Below are positions 24,470-34,316 of a stretch of 64,000 nucleotides of DNA, piece after piece. The position numbers were made by a program, and so were the translations under genes. A model generated the notes under the pieces. It made no database searches. It saw nothing but the letters and a program-made list of their open reading frames with translations, and was not told where the DNA came from. The stretch comes from Utricularia gibba. Lineage: Eukaryota; Streptophyta; Magnoliopsida; Lamiales; Lentibulariaceae. Each line of letters begins with the position of its first letter. The stretch's first letter is position 1. The stretch covers positions 930,001-994,000 of the forward strand of contig NEEC01000004.1 of assembly GCA_002189035.1 (NCBI GenBank), given 5' to 3'.

Positions 24470-24782
24470 GGCACCACCGCCCTGAAGCTCGGAGCTCGGA
24501 AGTACGCCAAGAGGGCACTGTGCTGTGTGCTTTGTTTTCTTTATTATATATTAATATATTCTAATACAAATCACTTCAGTATCAATTTTCTCCAAAAAAA
24601 AAAAGGCAATAAATTTGGAAGTGTATTACAATACCACTTTTTGAAATGTTTCCAGATTTAAGAAGAGGACGATGGATAGGTAAGCACCCTTTTTATGGCA
24701 AGTGGAGAGGTGACTGTAGCTGTCTGCTGACTTGCGGATAAGGTAATCTTCCGGCAGCTTCTTCACACCGGCAAGGTTGAAG
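24470..24782. promoter_or_regulatory. Bidirectional promoter region, ARP9 / 2-ODD
   Basis: ARP9 (minus) and the dioxygenase (plus) start 313 bases apart head to head, so both leaders and core promoters must fit here. An AT-rich centre (24541-24605) could serve as the shared core promoter. This is inferred from gene geometry only. Confidence 0.55.
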
Positions 24783-26061
24783 ATGAGCATGGCGGAGGAT
24801 AACGCGAATTCACTGAAGCAATACGGCGACGACGTCGATGAACGGCGAGCATTCGATGACACGAAAACAGGAGTAAAGGGCTTAGTCGAATGTGGCATAG
24901 GGAAGGTTCCTAGAATCTTCATTCAGCCACAGTATGATCCAGTCAACAGGCCAGAATCCTTCGATTTGAAACTCGAGTTTCCGCTGATTGATCTCGGAGA
25001 TATCGGCGAGCCGATCAAATGGAAGAAGGTGGTGGGTAAAGTGAGGGAGGCATCATCGACATGGGGATTCTTCCAAGTGATCAATCATGGAATTCCATCT
25101 CCTGTGATGGAACAGATGCTAGATGGGGTGCGAAAGTTTTACCAACAGGAACCTGATGAGAGGAAGAAATGGTACACTAGGGACAGAAAGAAGAGGGTTG
25201 TTTACAACAGCAATTTTGATCTGTATAATGCTCCTTCAGCGAACTGGAGAGACACTTTGTACTGTCAGATTGTTCCTGATCTGCCTAAACCAGAGGAGTT
25301 TCCCAGTATCTGCAGGTACCTTTCTATCTTCTTTTATTTGCTGCATCGTGTCAGTTGCAACATTCTCATCACATCCCCCCATGGTCTTTTCCTGTGTTTC
25401 AAATCCCGCAGAGAAGTGACAATTGAATACACACAGCATGTCTTGAAGCTGGGGAGAACCTTGTTCAGAGTGATGTCTGAGGCTCTTGGCTTGAAAACCA
25501 ACTATCTGGAAGAAATGAAATGTGCTGAGTGGCTTGCTATACTATTCCATTACTATCCAGAGTGCCCTCAGCCAGAGGTGACATTGGGAACCAGTCCTCA
25601 CACCGATAGAGATTTCCTCACTGTGCTTCTCAATGACAGCATCCCCGGTCTCCAGGTTCTTTATCATGATCAGTGGGTTGATATCCCCCTTTGCCTGGTG
25701 CTTTGTTGTCAACATTGGAGATCTCCTTCAGGCAAGCATTCCAATATCAACTTGCCGGATCCTTCGGATCCCCAATTTCTTCTGCCTACTTTCTAAAGGC
25801 TTTTTTGGTACCTTGCAGCTAGTTTCAAATGACACATTCGTTAGTGCTAGCCATCGGGTGCTGGTGAACAATGCCCATCCGAGAATTTCAGTTGCGTGCT
25901 TCTTCAATGGTGATCCGAGGGCATCTACTGCCCCCATCACTGAGCTCCTGTCTGAAGGCAATCCACCAAAATACAAACCCACAACTATTGCAGAGTATGT
26001 TAACTTCTACAACGCCAAGGGATTGGATGGAACATCTACTTTGGTACATTTCCAGATCTGA
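24783..26061 (+). CDS. 2-oxoglutarate/Fe(II)-dependent dioxygenase, ACC-oxidase-homolog type (two one-base losses)
   Basis: This is a cytosolic non-haem iron dioxygenase of the plant DOXC class, in the group often named '1-aminocyclopropane-1-carboxylate oxidase homolog'. Substrate is unknown. Exons: 24783-25315, 25412-25731 and 25819-26061, about 365 residues. The DIOX_N region has VPRIFIQPQ and STWGFFQVINHGIP. The iron/2OG core has PHTDRDFLTVLL (His and Asp ligands) and SASHRVLVN (third His and the 2OG-binding Arg). Intron 2 begins GCAAGC, a GC-AG intron. In exon 2, after HDQWVDI, frame is lost until VVNIGDLLQ. One base in CCCCC (25685-25689) and one in TTT (25702-25704) restore the expected PPLPGAF. 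The second ATG at 24789 is an alternative start. Confidence 0.9.
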
Positions 26062-26182
26062 GTCTTACGCTTGAGAGGTGGTTTTGCTGATGCATTCTTC
26101 TCAGCTGCCCTGTTTTATTGCTCAAAAATAGCATACAGAATACAGACAGTGAGTAAAAATAAATACCATAAAGTTTCAGTGC

Positions 26183-27379
26183 TCAAATAACACGGGCCTC
26201 GTTCTTTAATTTGTCAATAAGTTCATCTACTGAAGAGAGCATAACCCCAGCTTTCCGCTTTGGAGGTTCTGTCACCTCAATAACCTCCAGATCAGACTTG
26301 ATCTCAACCTCCAAATCTGCTGGAGTGAACTTCTTGATTGGCTTTGATTTTGCCTTCATGATGTTGGCAGAGTTGCATATCTCGGCTGGTTTAGCCTCAA
26401 ATCCGTCCTGCACGTACGACATATTAACCATGTTAGTCGCAAACCACAAACCAATACTTTGATAGAATTCTTACGTGATTACAGCAGGTAAATCCAAGCA
26501 CAATGTCTCAAGACCACCATCTACTTCTCTGTCCACAGTTACAGTCTTTTCTTCAAGCACAACCTGACAAACAACAAAAAAGGAATGTTTGACATGTATC
26601 AGCGGCCACAGAGCTTCGGTTATAGCAGAAATGAGTAAAGGCTTCGAGCTAAGACTTGCCAAACAAATAGGTAACAAGAGCTGCTAACCTTAGAAACAAA
26701 TGTCCCTTGTGGCCATTCAAGTAGCCCGGCAACCATTTGCCCTGTCTGGTTACAGTCATCATCAACAGCCTACACCCATATCCAAACAATGAGATCAATA
26801 TCCCAAACCATTATATTTGAAACAAGCAGAATTAAAGTCTACACGCGTTATGAACCATGATAGAAGATTCAAGAGAGACACTTCAGTCTCAGACAACTAT
26901 CTCCATATGGGAAATATCACAAGGTGCGACCTATAGCACCCACCTGTTTTCCAAGTAGAAGAAGCTCTGGTTTCTCCAAACCAACAAGGGCCTTAAGAAT
27001 CTTGGCGATGGAAAGCGGGTAAAGTGCGCCGGTGTAGTCGACGTGAATGCCGCGATCAGCTCCCATAGCGAGCCCCGTTCTAAGCGTATCGACACACTGT
27101 GCAGGACCAATACTAACAGCAACCACCTCAGAAGCCCGACCCGATTCCTTGATTCGGAGCGCCTCTTCCAGAGCAATCTCGCAAAATGGGTTCATGGACA
27201 TCTTCACGTTCGAGGTCTCCACGCCACTCTGGAACAAAATCAAAATCCAAAGCTAAATTCCAATTCAAAGCTCCGATCTTCCATAACCGAAGCGACTCCA
27301 CTTCCCTTACCTTGTCCGGCTTGACCCGAATTTTGACGGCGTAATCCACAACCCGCTTGATAGCTACCAGTATCTTCAT
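26183..27379 (-). CDS. ETFB: Electron transfer flavoprotein beta subunit (one-base loss)
   Basis: ETFB pairs with ETFA in the mitochondrial matrix, binds AMP, and passes electrons from isovaleryl-CoA and 2-hydroxyglutarate dehydrogenases to ETF:ubiquinone oxidoreductase. Five exons: 27379-27311, 27228-26944, 26769-26689, 26563-26475 and 26407-26183, about 249 residues, the usual length. Motifs are [20 protein letters not shown] at the start, then [34 protein letters not shown] and [20 protein letters not shown]. Later come [20 protein letters not shown] and [12 protein letters not shown] before [12 protein letters not shown]. Between TLP and NIM one base is missing (26364-26367); otherwise the frame is intact. 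Its 3' end faces the dioxygenase gene only 121 bases away, so the 3' UTRs may overlap. It sits next to a 2-ODD gene in Arabidopsis as well, as I remember it. Confidence 0.95.
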
Positions 27380-27676
27380 TCCTGCTCCCTCTAGACACAC
27401 CCACACAACAGAGAATCCACCTTCAGATAAAATTTGCGCATTCCACTATATGCATAATAATATATTATAATGCAATTTAAAATGTCTAGAAGTAAAAAAA
27501 AAATGAAAATAAGCATATTTATGTACATCCTACTACTACTTTTGTAGGCTCACGAAGAGGCGGCCCAACCGTGGAGCTAAAAAAGCCCACATTTTCCGGC
27601 CCAAACAATCTATCTACGGCAGTAAAAATCGAATCTTGAACTGTGAAAGAAGAGGGAGGTAACAAATTTGTTACCA

Positions 27677-28554
27677 TCACCCATTTCTTCTGTTGTGCCT
27701 GGTGGTGTGGTAGTAGACGTAGTAGTTACTGCAGCAAATATCCATGTGATACCTTCCTCCAACTCCAGATTTCGCAGAAGAAGAAGAAGAAGATATCTCT
27801 CTTTGAACCATCAAATGTGGTTTAGGAGAATGCCCAAGCTGATGTGAAATGTTGGGAGAACTCTGTACCTTGAACATCAGGGCACCTCCACCTCCAGGGG
27901 CGCTCCTCGGCGAAGGCGATGCCTCGTTGTTCACCGCTTCCGCCGTGTAACTGCCGATGGACCTTGGGGAAGACCCGCCGGACGAGGGCTGATAATGAAT
28001 GAAGTTGAAGGTTGGACTCTGTTTGACGGAGTACGGAGGAAGGCGGATCACGCCATTGATGGCGTCAATGTAGCGCTGCTCCGGTAGATGAGGGTCCAGA
28101 GGGCAAGTTTGATCCTCCATGATGATTGGGTTTGAGGGGAAGAGGAATGCTCGGAGTCTCGAGATTCCTTGGTTTTCGTGGCGGGTAATTTCGTCGAACA
28201 TGTGGCGGGCATCTTCGTCCGACTTGACGGAGACGAGAACATCGAGATCCTCGGAGGCGATTTGGTATTTCAACACCATTTGCTCCTCAATTTGGTAAGT
28301 CAAACTCTTCATCAAATCTGCGAACCCTCCCGGAAAATGCACCATTTATGATTCCTTCAAATCCACAGAAGACGAAAACAAAAAAGAATGGAATTCGTTA
28401 CACCGCTGGCACCTGGGAAAGGGATGCCACATTGAACGGAGAAGACGCGGGTTTCGCCGCCAACGTATTTGAGGTTGCCATCGGCGGGGCGGGGGAGAAT
28501 TCTTCCGCCGTGGCTGCACAAGAATTTGAGGGGGGCTCGCGATGGCATCCTCAT
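27677..28554 (-). CDS. PB1-domain protein, plant-specific
   Basis: Two exons, 28554-28413 and 28317-27677, about 260 residues, no indel. The N-terminal PB1 domain (residues ~8-95) begins [18 protein letters not shown], with the basic Lys/Arg pattern of a type II PB1 front, then [14 protein letters not shown] and FPDLMKSL across the splice. It continues with [21 protein letters not shown], whose acidic residues match the OPCA side, and [11 protein letters not shown] closes the domain. The tail is Ser/Pro-rich without a catalytic domain, unlike PB1-kinases, so the gene belongs to the stand-alone PB1 group of unknown role, probably a protein-protein oligomerisation module. Two in-frame ATGs (28554 and 28548) are possible starts. 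Confidence 0.88.
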
Positions 28555-29846
28555 TCCATTCACGGACAAGCAAATAAGATATATTATTTATTAAAAATAA
28601 TGAATGAAAATCGTATTCTCATTACAAAAGAAAATGATAAGAAATGGGATCCAAATTGATGAATGGGAAAGCTCAAAGCATCATGGACATCAAGGAGGTG
28701 TTGATACAAAGTCAAATAAAATTATTTTTATATAATACACATTAACTAATGATTATTAAATAATTTTTCTACCAAACACATTCAAATTCTACAAAATGCC
28801 CCAGTCATCGTTCAAGCCACTCTACTTACTCTTTAGATATGTAGTATCTTAATTTAATAATTGAATATTCAAAACAAATAATATCATATAAATAGAATAT
28901 GAGTCCAAAACCGATAATCGAATTATCCAAAACTAGTTAACTGTTGAGTTATAAAAAAACAGTTAACTGCTTAAACTCATAGGCTAATTGAAAACATAGG
29001 TTAGTGTGAATACTACCAAGACCCGATTAAGAACTTGGTCAAGGGAGACGGCGCCTTTCCACATTTTTCTAAATTCAAGGTCTTCCAAGACAAATGAACG
29101 CGCGTCACTTCTCGGAAACAGTCGCCACTAACAGTAACAGGACAAGAGCATTGACCCGGTAACGCGTAGCAGCCACTGCTTTATCACCCGATCAGGATAG
29201 CCATGGCGCGTTGCCAACCCTCGCGGGACCAGAAAAATTATTTTCTACTCGTAATTTGTTTATTTGAAAAAGACCGAGCCAGTCAATTATTACCCAGAGA
29301 TCAAATCCAAGCATTTAGGTAAATAGAGTGAGGGAGTGATTGAAATTTGAAGTACACAAATTTTTCTCAACCCACTCTAAACAAAAACAAAAAAGAAAAA
29401 GACTTTAAGGGTGAGTTTGGTATGTGGGTATTTATGGTATATAAATTAGGTTTCAAAATAAACATTTGTTTGATTAATTATTTTTCTTTTTTCATAATCC
29501 TTTTTTAAAATTCGGGTTTCGTTATTAAATCTAGGTTTTGGATATTTTTGTGAACTCACCGATAAGATGAGTTTTGTAATAATAAGATAATAATTGTCTA
29601 TTTTACTCTTCTATTCAATCAAACACATATTTTATTATTTCTTATAAAATAAACTATCATACCAAATTAATTAAAACAATCCATGAAAGTTTTATTTTAC
29701 TTAGTTTTTAAAAGTAATCTAATACTAAACATGATATCAAACTAGCTCTTACAGTCGAGATGTATAAGTATGGGGTTGCAGTGAGGTGAGGAGTCAAGGA
29801 GTGGTTAGTAAGAGTCTTCTTCCCTTCCGGTGCTTGCCGTACGACA
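28555..29846. other. Spacer between divergent PB1 and PHT1 genes
   Basis: This 1.3 kb AT-rich interval carries the promoters of both neighbours. I see no coding frame. A PHR1-binding-type site occurs at 28863-28870 and a possible TATA element (GTATAAG) near 29762. From 29400 to 29740 the sequence is strongly AT-biased. Confidence 0.55.
28863..28870. promoter_or_regulatory. Candidate P1BS (PHR1 binding) element
   Basis: GAATATTC fits GNATATNC, the palindromic site bound by PHR1-type MYB-CC factors in phosphate-starvation genes. It lies about 980 bases upstream of the phosphate transporter start. A single 8-base match in AT-rich DNA can occur by chance, and I found no second copy closer to the gene. 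Confidence 0.3.
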
Positions 29847-31450
29847 ATGGCGAAGCAGTCTCTGCAAGTGCTCAACGCGCTCGACGCCGCCAAAACGCAG
29901 TGGTACCATTTCACTGCCATAGTCATCGCCGGGATGGGCTTCTTCACTGACGCCTACGACCTTTTCTGTATCTCCCTCGTCACCAAGCTTCTCGGCCGGA
30001 TTTACTACCACCACGAAGGCGCCGGGAAACCCGGCACCCTCCCCCCAACGTCTCCGCCGCTGTCAATGGGGTTGCATTCTGTGGGACTCTAGCTGGACAG
30101 CTCTTCTTTGGCTGGCTCGGGGACAAGCTTGGCCGGAAGAAGGTGTACGGAATGACTTTGATGTTGATGGTGATATGTTCGATTGGATCGGGTCTATCCT
30201 TCGGAGATCGTCCGCAGGCGGTGATGGCGACGCTATGTTTTTTCCGATTCTGGCTCGGGTTCGGTATCGGCGGCGACTACCCGCTCTCCGCCACGATCAT
30301 GTCGGAGTACGCCAACAAGAAAACTCGTGGGGCGTTCATCGCCGCCGTCTTCGCGATGCAGGGATTTGGGATTTTGGCCGGAGGTCTGGTCGCAATTGTC
30401 TTATCAGCCTCTTTCATGGCGGCGTATCCAGCACCGGCGTACCAAGAGAACGCCGCTGCGTCTACCGTCCCTCAAGCCGACTATGTCTGGCGGCTGATTT
30501 TCATGTTCGGCGCTCTTCCCGCGTTGCTGACTTACTACTGGCGGATGAAGATGCCGGAAACCGCCCGCTACACGGCGTTGGTGGCGAAAAACGCGAAACA
30601 GGCGGCTTCGGATATGTCGAAAGTTCTGCAAGTAGATATCGAAGCGGAACAAGAGAAGATTGACACAATCGTCGAATCAAGAAGCAACGACTTCGGCCTT
30701 TTCTCGAAACAGTTCCTCCACCGCCACGGCCTCCATCTTGTCGGCACAACCACCACGTGGTTCCTGCTCGATATCGCCTTCTACAGCCAAAATCTCTTCC
30801 AGAAAGACATTTTCACGGCGATCGGATGGATTCCCCCTGCGAAAACCATGAATGCTCTCGAAGAAGTCTACAGAATCGCCAGAGCTCAAACTCTGATCGC
30901 TCTTTGCAGCACGGTTCCTGGCTACTGGTTCACCGTCGCCTTCATCGATAGAATCGGCCGATTCTGGATTCAGCTGATGGGATTCTTCTTCATGACTGTC
31001 TTCATGTTTGCTTTGGCCTTTCCATATGACCACTGGACTCACAGAGACAACAGAATAGGCTTCGTGATAATGTACTCTCTCACCTTCTTCTTCGCCAACT
31101 TCGGGCCTAACGCAACAACATTCGTTGTCCCTGCTGAAATCTTCCCAGCACGGCTGAGATCCACCTGCCATGGCATCTCAGCTGCAGCCGGAAAGGCAGG
31201 AGCCATAATCGGAGCATTCGGATTTGGCTACGCATCTCAATCCAGAGATCCCGCGAAGAGGGATGCTGGTTATCCTGCTGGAATTGGAGTGAAGAACACC
31301 CTCATCGTGCTTGGATGTGTCAATGCTCTGGGGATGCTCTTCACGTTGCTGGTGCCGGAGTCCAAAAACCGATCCCTGGAGGAGATTTCTCAGGAGAATG
31401 AGGAAGACGACCAGGAAACCTCCTATGATCACAGAACAAATCCTCTTTAG
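29847..31450 (+). CDS. PHT1: PHT1-family high-affinity phosphate:H+ symporter (one-base loss)
   Basis: This intronless plasma-membrane MFS transporter imports phosphate with protons. It would be about 534 residues with one base restored, the normal PHT1 length. It starts [20 protein letters not shown] and has [12 protein letters not shown] in the first span. The family signature [17 protein letters not shown] is present, then [20 protein letters not shown] and [20 protein letters not shown], and the acidic tail is typical. After GKPGTLPP the frame breaks at the CCCCCC run 30041-30046. One more C gives NVSAAVNG and the expected continuation through [20 protein letters not shown]. No other defect occurs in 1.6 kb, so the gene is most likely functional. 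Confidence 0.95.
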
Positions 31451-32170
31451 GGAGCTTCTTGCATTCCCCCATCTGGAATCCCTGCCCCTGTAGTCCTCAT
31501 GAAGCTTTACTCAACCCATTGTAATCTATGTATCTGCAATGAACAAGTCTATGTATCTGAAATTTGAATAAGACTTCATTAGGCAAAATGTAAAGGTAAC
31601 CGGAAAATGCAGCACTTGGGAGCAGAAGTGAAGCCTCTACATGGTGAGAGAGCTCCCAATCAGGGTTTCCACTAAGCCAACTTGCTCACGGATAAATGGA
31701 AACCTTCACAGGAGGGCACAATGAGCAAGCATTATTTCGATGGAGGAGATGACAATGATGGAAACTTGATGAGATCAATTGGCACGCTCCTTGATGATAT
31801 CCATGTCCATCTCATTTGGAAAAATGATGCGGGAGACTGAGGGTGACATGAGAAAGAGCACTTTGATCAGTAGTCAGCATAAGCTCATATTCGTTCCCTT
31901 TAAACTAATATGCAATTACAGACCATGCAATGAAGAGTATCTTGCTCTTTCGACATTTATAGAAGTGTCACTAAATCGAAGTAGAAAACCGCACTCTCTG
32001 GCAAGCAGTAAAACGACAGAATTTCAACTCATTCACCAAGATCGCAATGCAAAACATATCTTCAAGTCATTACCCAAACCTATGTGTTGCTGACTTCCCC
32101 ATTAATCGTATTCCAAAATTTTAGAACAAAAGCCCAACTACAGTCAAAGTTTGAAAGACAAGGCTGATCT

Positions 32171-32356
32171 TCAGGCACCGAAAATAACAAATGGAATGGC
32201 ATAGAAAAAAATTGCCAGAATAAGCACAAAAACGAGTTCCTCCAAACCGGCACCAAACAATTAAACACCATAATCAACCCATCATCCAAGGAACACTTCA
32301 TTCAACGCAAACGAATCAAAATAAACTAATATACATGAATTTATGGCACTCACCAT
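32171..32356 (-). CDS. Possible tiny membrane protein, two exons, one suspected missing base
   Basis: On the minus strand an ATG at 32356-32354 is followed at once by GTGAGT, a strong donor. An acceptor (GAAG) then opens exon 2 at 32295, which reads CSLDDGLIMVFN. One base further on in frame comes GAGLEELVFVLILAIFFYAI and PFVIFGA, then a stop at 32173-32171. The second stretch is a well-formed membrane helix with a Glu pair before it, unusual for random AT-rich DNA. Joining the two halves needs one missing base near the TTTAATTG stretch, the same kind of loss seen in nearby genes. I do not recognise the family; this could be chance. Confidence 0.3.
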
Positions 32357-33345
32357 TTGGAGCCGTTCAAAAATACAAACGAATCACAATCAAACGCAAG
32401 CGAACAAGCAATATAATAAACAAAAAAGAAACAACGGAAAATCTCGAAATCAATATTCAGGGCGCGAAAACTGACCACGCCCCCGCGAAATGCACGAAGA
32501 TACAAGACAGCAGGCAGAAAACAGAAATTCAGATGCGATAAATACCGGCGGAGATACGAGATGCCAGGTAGAAGGTGTGCAGCAGCAGCAAGCAGCAAAT
32601 TCCTTGATGACGAAAAGACAACCAGCCCAATACTCTCTCCAACAGCCCAAATAAGGCCGGCTCATATCTCACCCAATAAATAATCTTTACCAACCCACTG
32701 GGCTTCTCAACTTACCTAATTTTGGTTCCTCAGGTTTCCAAATCCGAATCGCTTATCCCAAACCAAGAATTGGGCTAGAAAGCCCGTTGGGCCGGAGTGT
32801 GTAGGCCCATTTGAACTACTACACATACAAGGTGTGGACTGAGGAGAGAGTTCTCGATCATCACATGGTCATGTTGGAAAAAGAAGCTCACTCAGACGAC
32901 AAATGACCCACTTAGCCACCTTCTCCATGTTACAAAATAAAAAAACATTATTAAATCCGGGTCTCGGGTCATACTTCGTTGCTCAGAGATTGGAATGCGA
33001 TAGTGTTCCACACCACTAGGAACATTGGCATTCATCCTCAAACACTATTCTAAATTTCATTACAGAATAGCTAAACACTAGAATCTTCAAAAAATTCATA
33101 GCACAGGCCCTTGAAACATTGACTTTAGTAAGGATTCACACAGCCGTCATGGAATTTGGAGGGCAGAGCAGTCCTCCCCGAGAGATACGAAAGCATCTTG
33201 TAGATATGAAAAAGGCAGGATGGACTGCAAGTCGTGAGGAGGGGATGCTGAACAGGAGGAACAGGGAGAGGGGTGGATGCCGCCAGCGTGGAGGGTTGAG
33301 TCACGGCCGGTCAGAAGTTGTCCATCCGCAGAAGCGAGCGCAGAG

Positions 33346-33370
33346 ATGGATGGATGGATGGATGGATGGA
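33346..33370. repeat. (GGAT)n microsatellite
   Basis: About six tandem GGAT units, nearly perfect. They create artificial WMDG or HPSI repeats in overlapping frames on both strands. Confidence 0.85.
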
Positions 33371-33624
33371 CGTGTGAGGCAGCAGCCCTACTGCGGCAAA
33401 GGCGTTCTCTGTTAGGAATGTGAACCTTAGCCATAAAGGAATGGCATCCGCAGTCCGCACTCTAACTCAGATGAAACCCGGAAATCTTTCGGACACCAGG
33501 AAAAGGGATGGCTGCTTTTGTTTAAATACTGCTTTTGCCTTTTTATTGGTTCACTATTCGGGTTGTAAACCCTAATCATTTGTTTCAAGTTCGATCAACA
33601 GTGGCTTCTGTAGATCGGAAGCCC

Positions 33625-34316
33625 ATGGACCACCGTACGGCGACGTCTTCCGAGGAGATCCCAGGCGCCGACCCCGCGATTCGGGATCTCAACATCGCGG
33701 TCGCCCCGCCCTCCGGGTCGCCGCCGCCGCTGGGCCCTCCGCCTTGACGTCTCCTCCTCCTCCTCCTTCGGCTTCGGCCTTGTCTTCACCCACCACGCTC
33801 AGCAGGTACGAGAACCAGAAGCGCCGCGACTGGATCAGCTTCGGGCAGTACCTACGCAACCACCGCCCCCCGCTCTCTCTCGCCCACTGCAGCGGCGCCC
33901 ATGTCCTGGAGTTCCTCAGGTACACACATGTAGAACCGACCAATCAAACTGCTACGCCTGTGTTGCTGTACTTCGGTTTCAAGACACGGCCATTTTTGTT
34001 GCCCCAGGTACCTCGACCAGTTCGGGAAAACGAAGGTACATACTCCAGGGTGTCCCTTCTACGGTCAACCGAATCCCCCGGCGCCCTGCCCGTGTCCCCT
34101 CCGGCAAGCCTGGGGGAGCCTCGACGCCCTCATCGGCCGCCTCCGCGCTGCTTATGAAGAAAATGGGGCAACCCGGAAACCAATCCCTTCGGCGCAAGGG
34201 CCGTACGGATCTTCCTCCGGGAGGTCCGCGATTCACAAGCCAAAGCTAGAGGCGTCAGCTACGAAAAGAGGAAGCGCAAGAAACCACCCCTCCACCAACA
34301 ATCAAATCCCACCTAG
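33625..34316 (+). CDS. ALOG/LSH (LIGHT-DEPENDENT SHORT HYPOCOTYLS) family protein (two one-base losses)
   Basis: This small nuclear DNA-binding family regulates shoot and organ boundary growth. Exons 33625-33919 and 34008-34316, about 201 residues. The ALOG core is clear: [20 protein letters not shown], then [20 protein letters not shown] across the intron. The zinc-ribbon insert is [20 protein letters not shown], and [20 protein letters not shown] follows. The end has [20 protein letters not shown] and a basic nuclear signal KRKRKKPP. Frame needs one G at GGG 33732-33734 (Pro-rich N-tail) and one at GGGG 34165-34168 (between EENG and NPE). An intron inside the domain, between LR and YLD, is unusual in the ALOG genes I know. 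The first ATG in frame is 33625. Confidence 0.92.

Larger units (their letters stand above)
31451..33624. other. Spacer with one weak small-gene candidate
   Basis: After the PHT1 3' UTR there is no long conserved frame. A minus-strand two-exon small ORF at 32171-32356 is listed separately. A (GGAT)n tract lies at 33346-33370. The frames of about 95 codons over that tract translate to low-complexity His-Pro-Ser repeats and are not supported. 33420-33624 is the leader/promoter of the ALOG gene. Confidence 0.5.

Noticed and set aside
33147-33434. Overlapping ORFs of about 95 codons on both strands
   Set aside because: Much of the translation comes from the (GGAT)n repeat (HPSI/WMDG repeats); no known domain.
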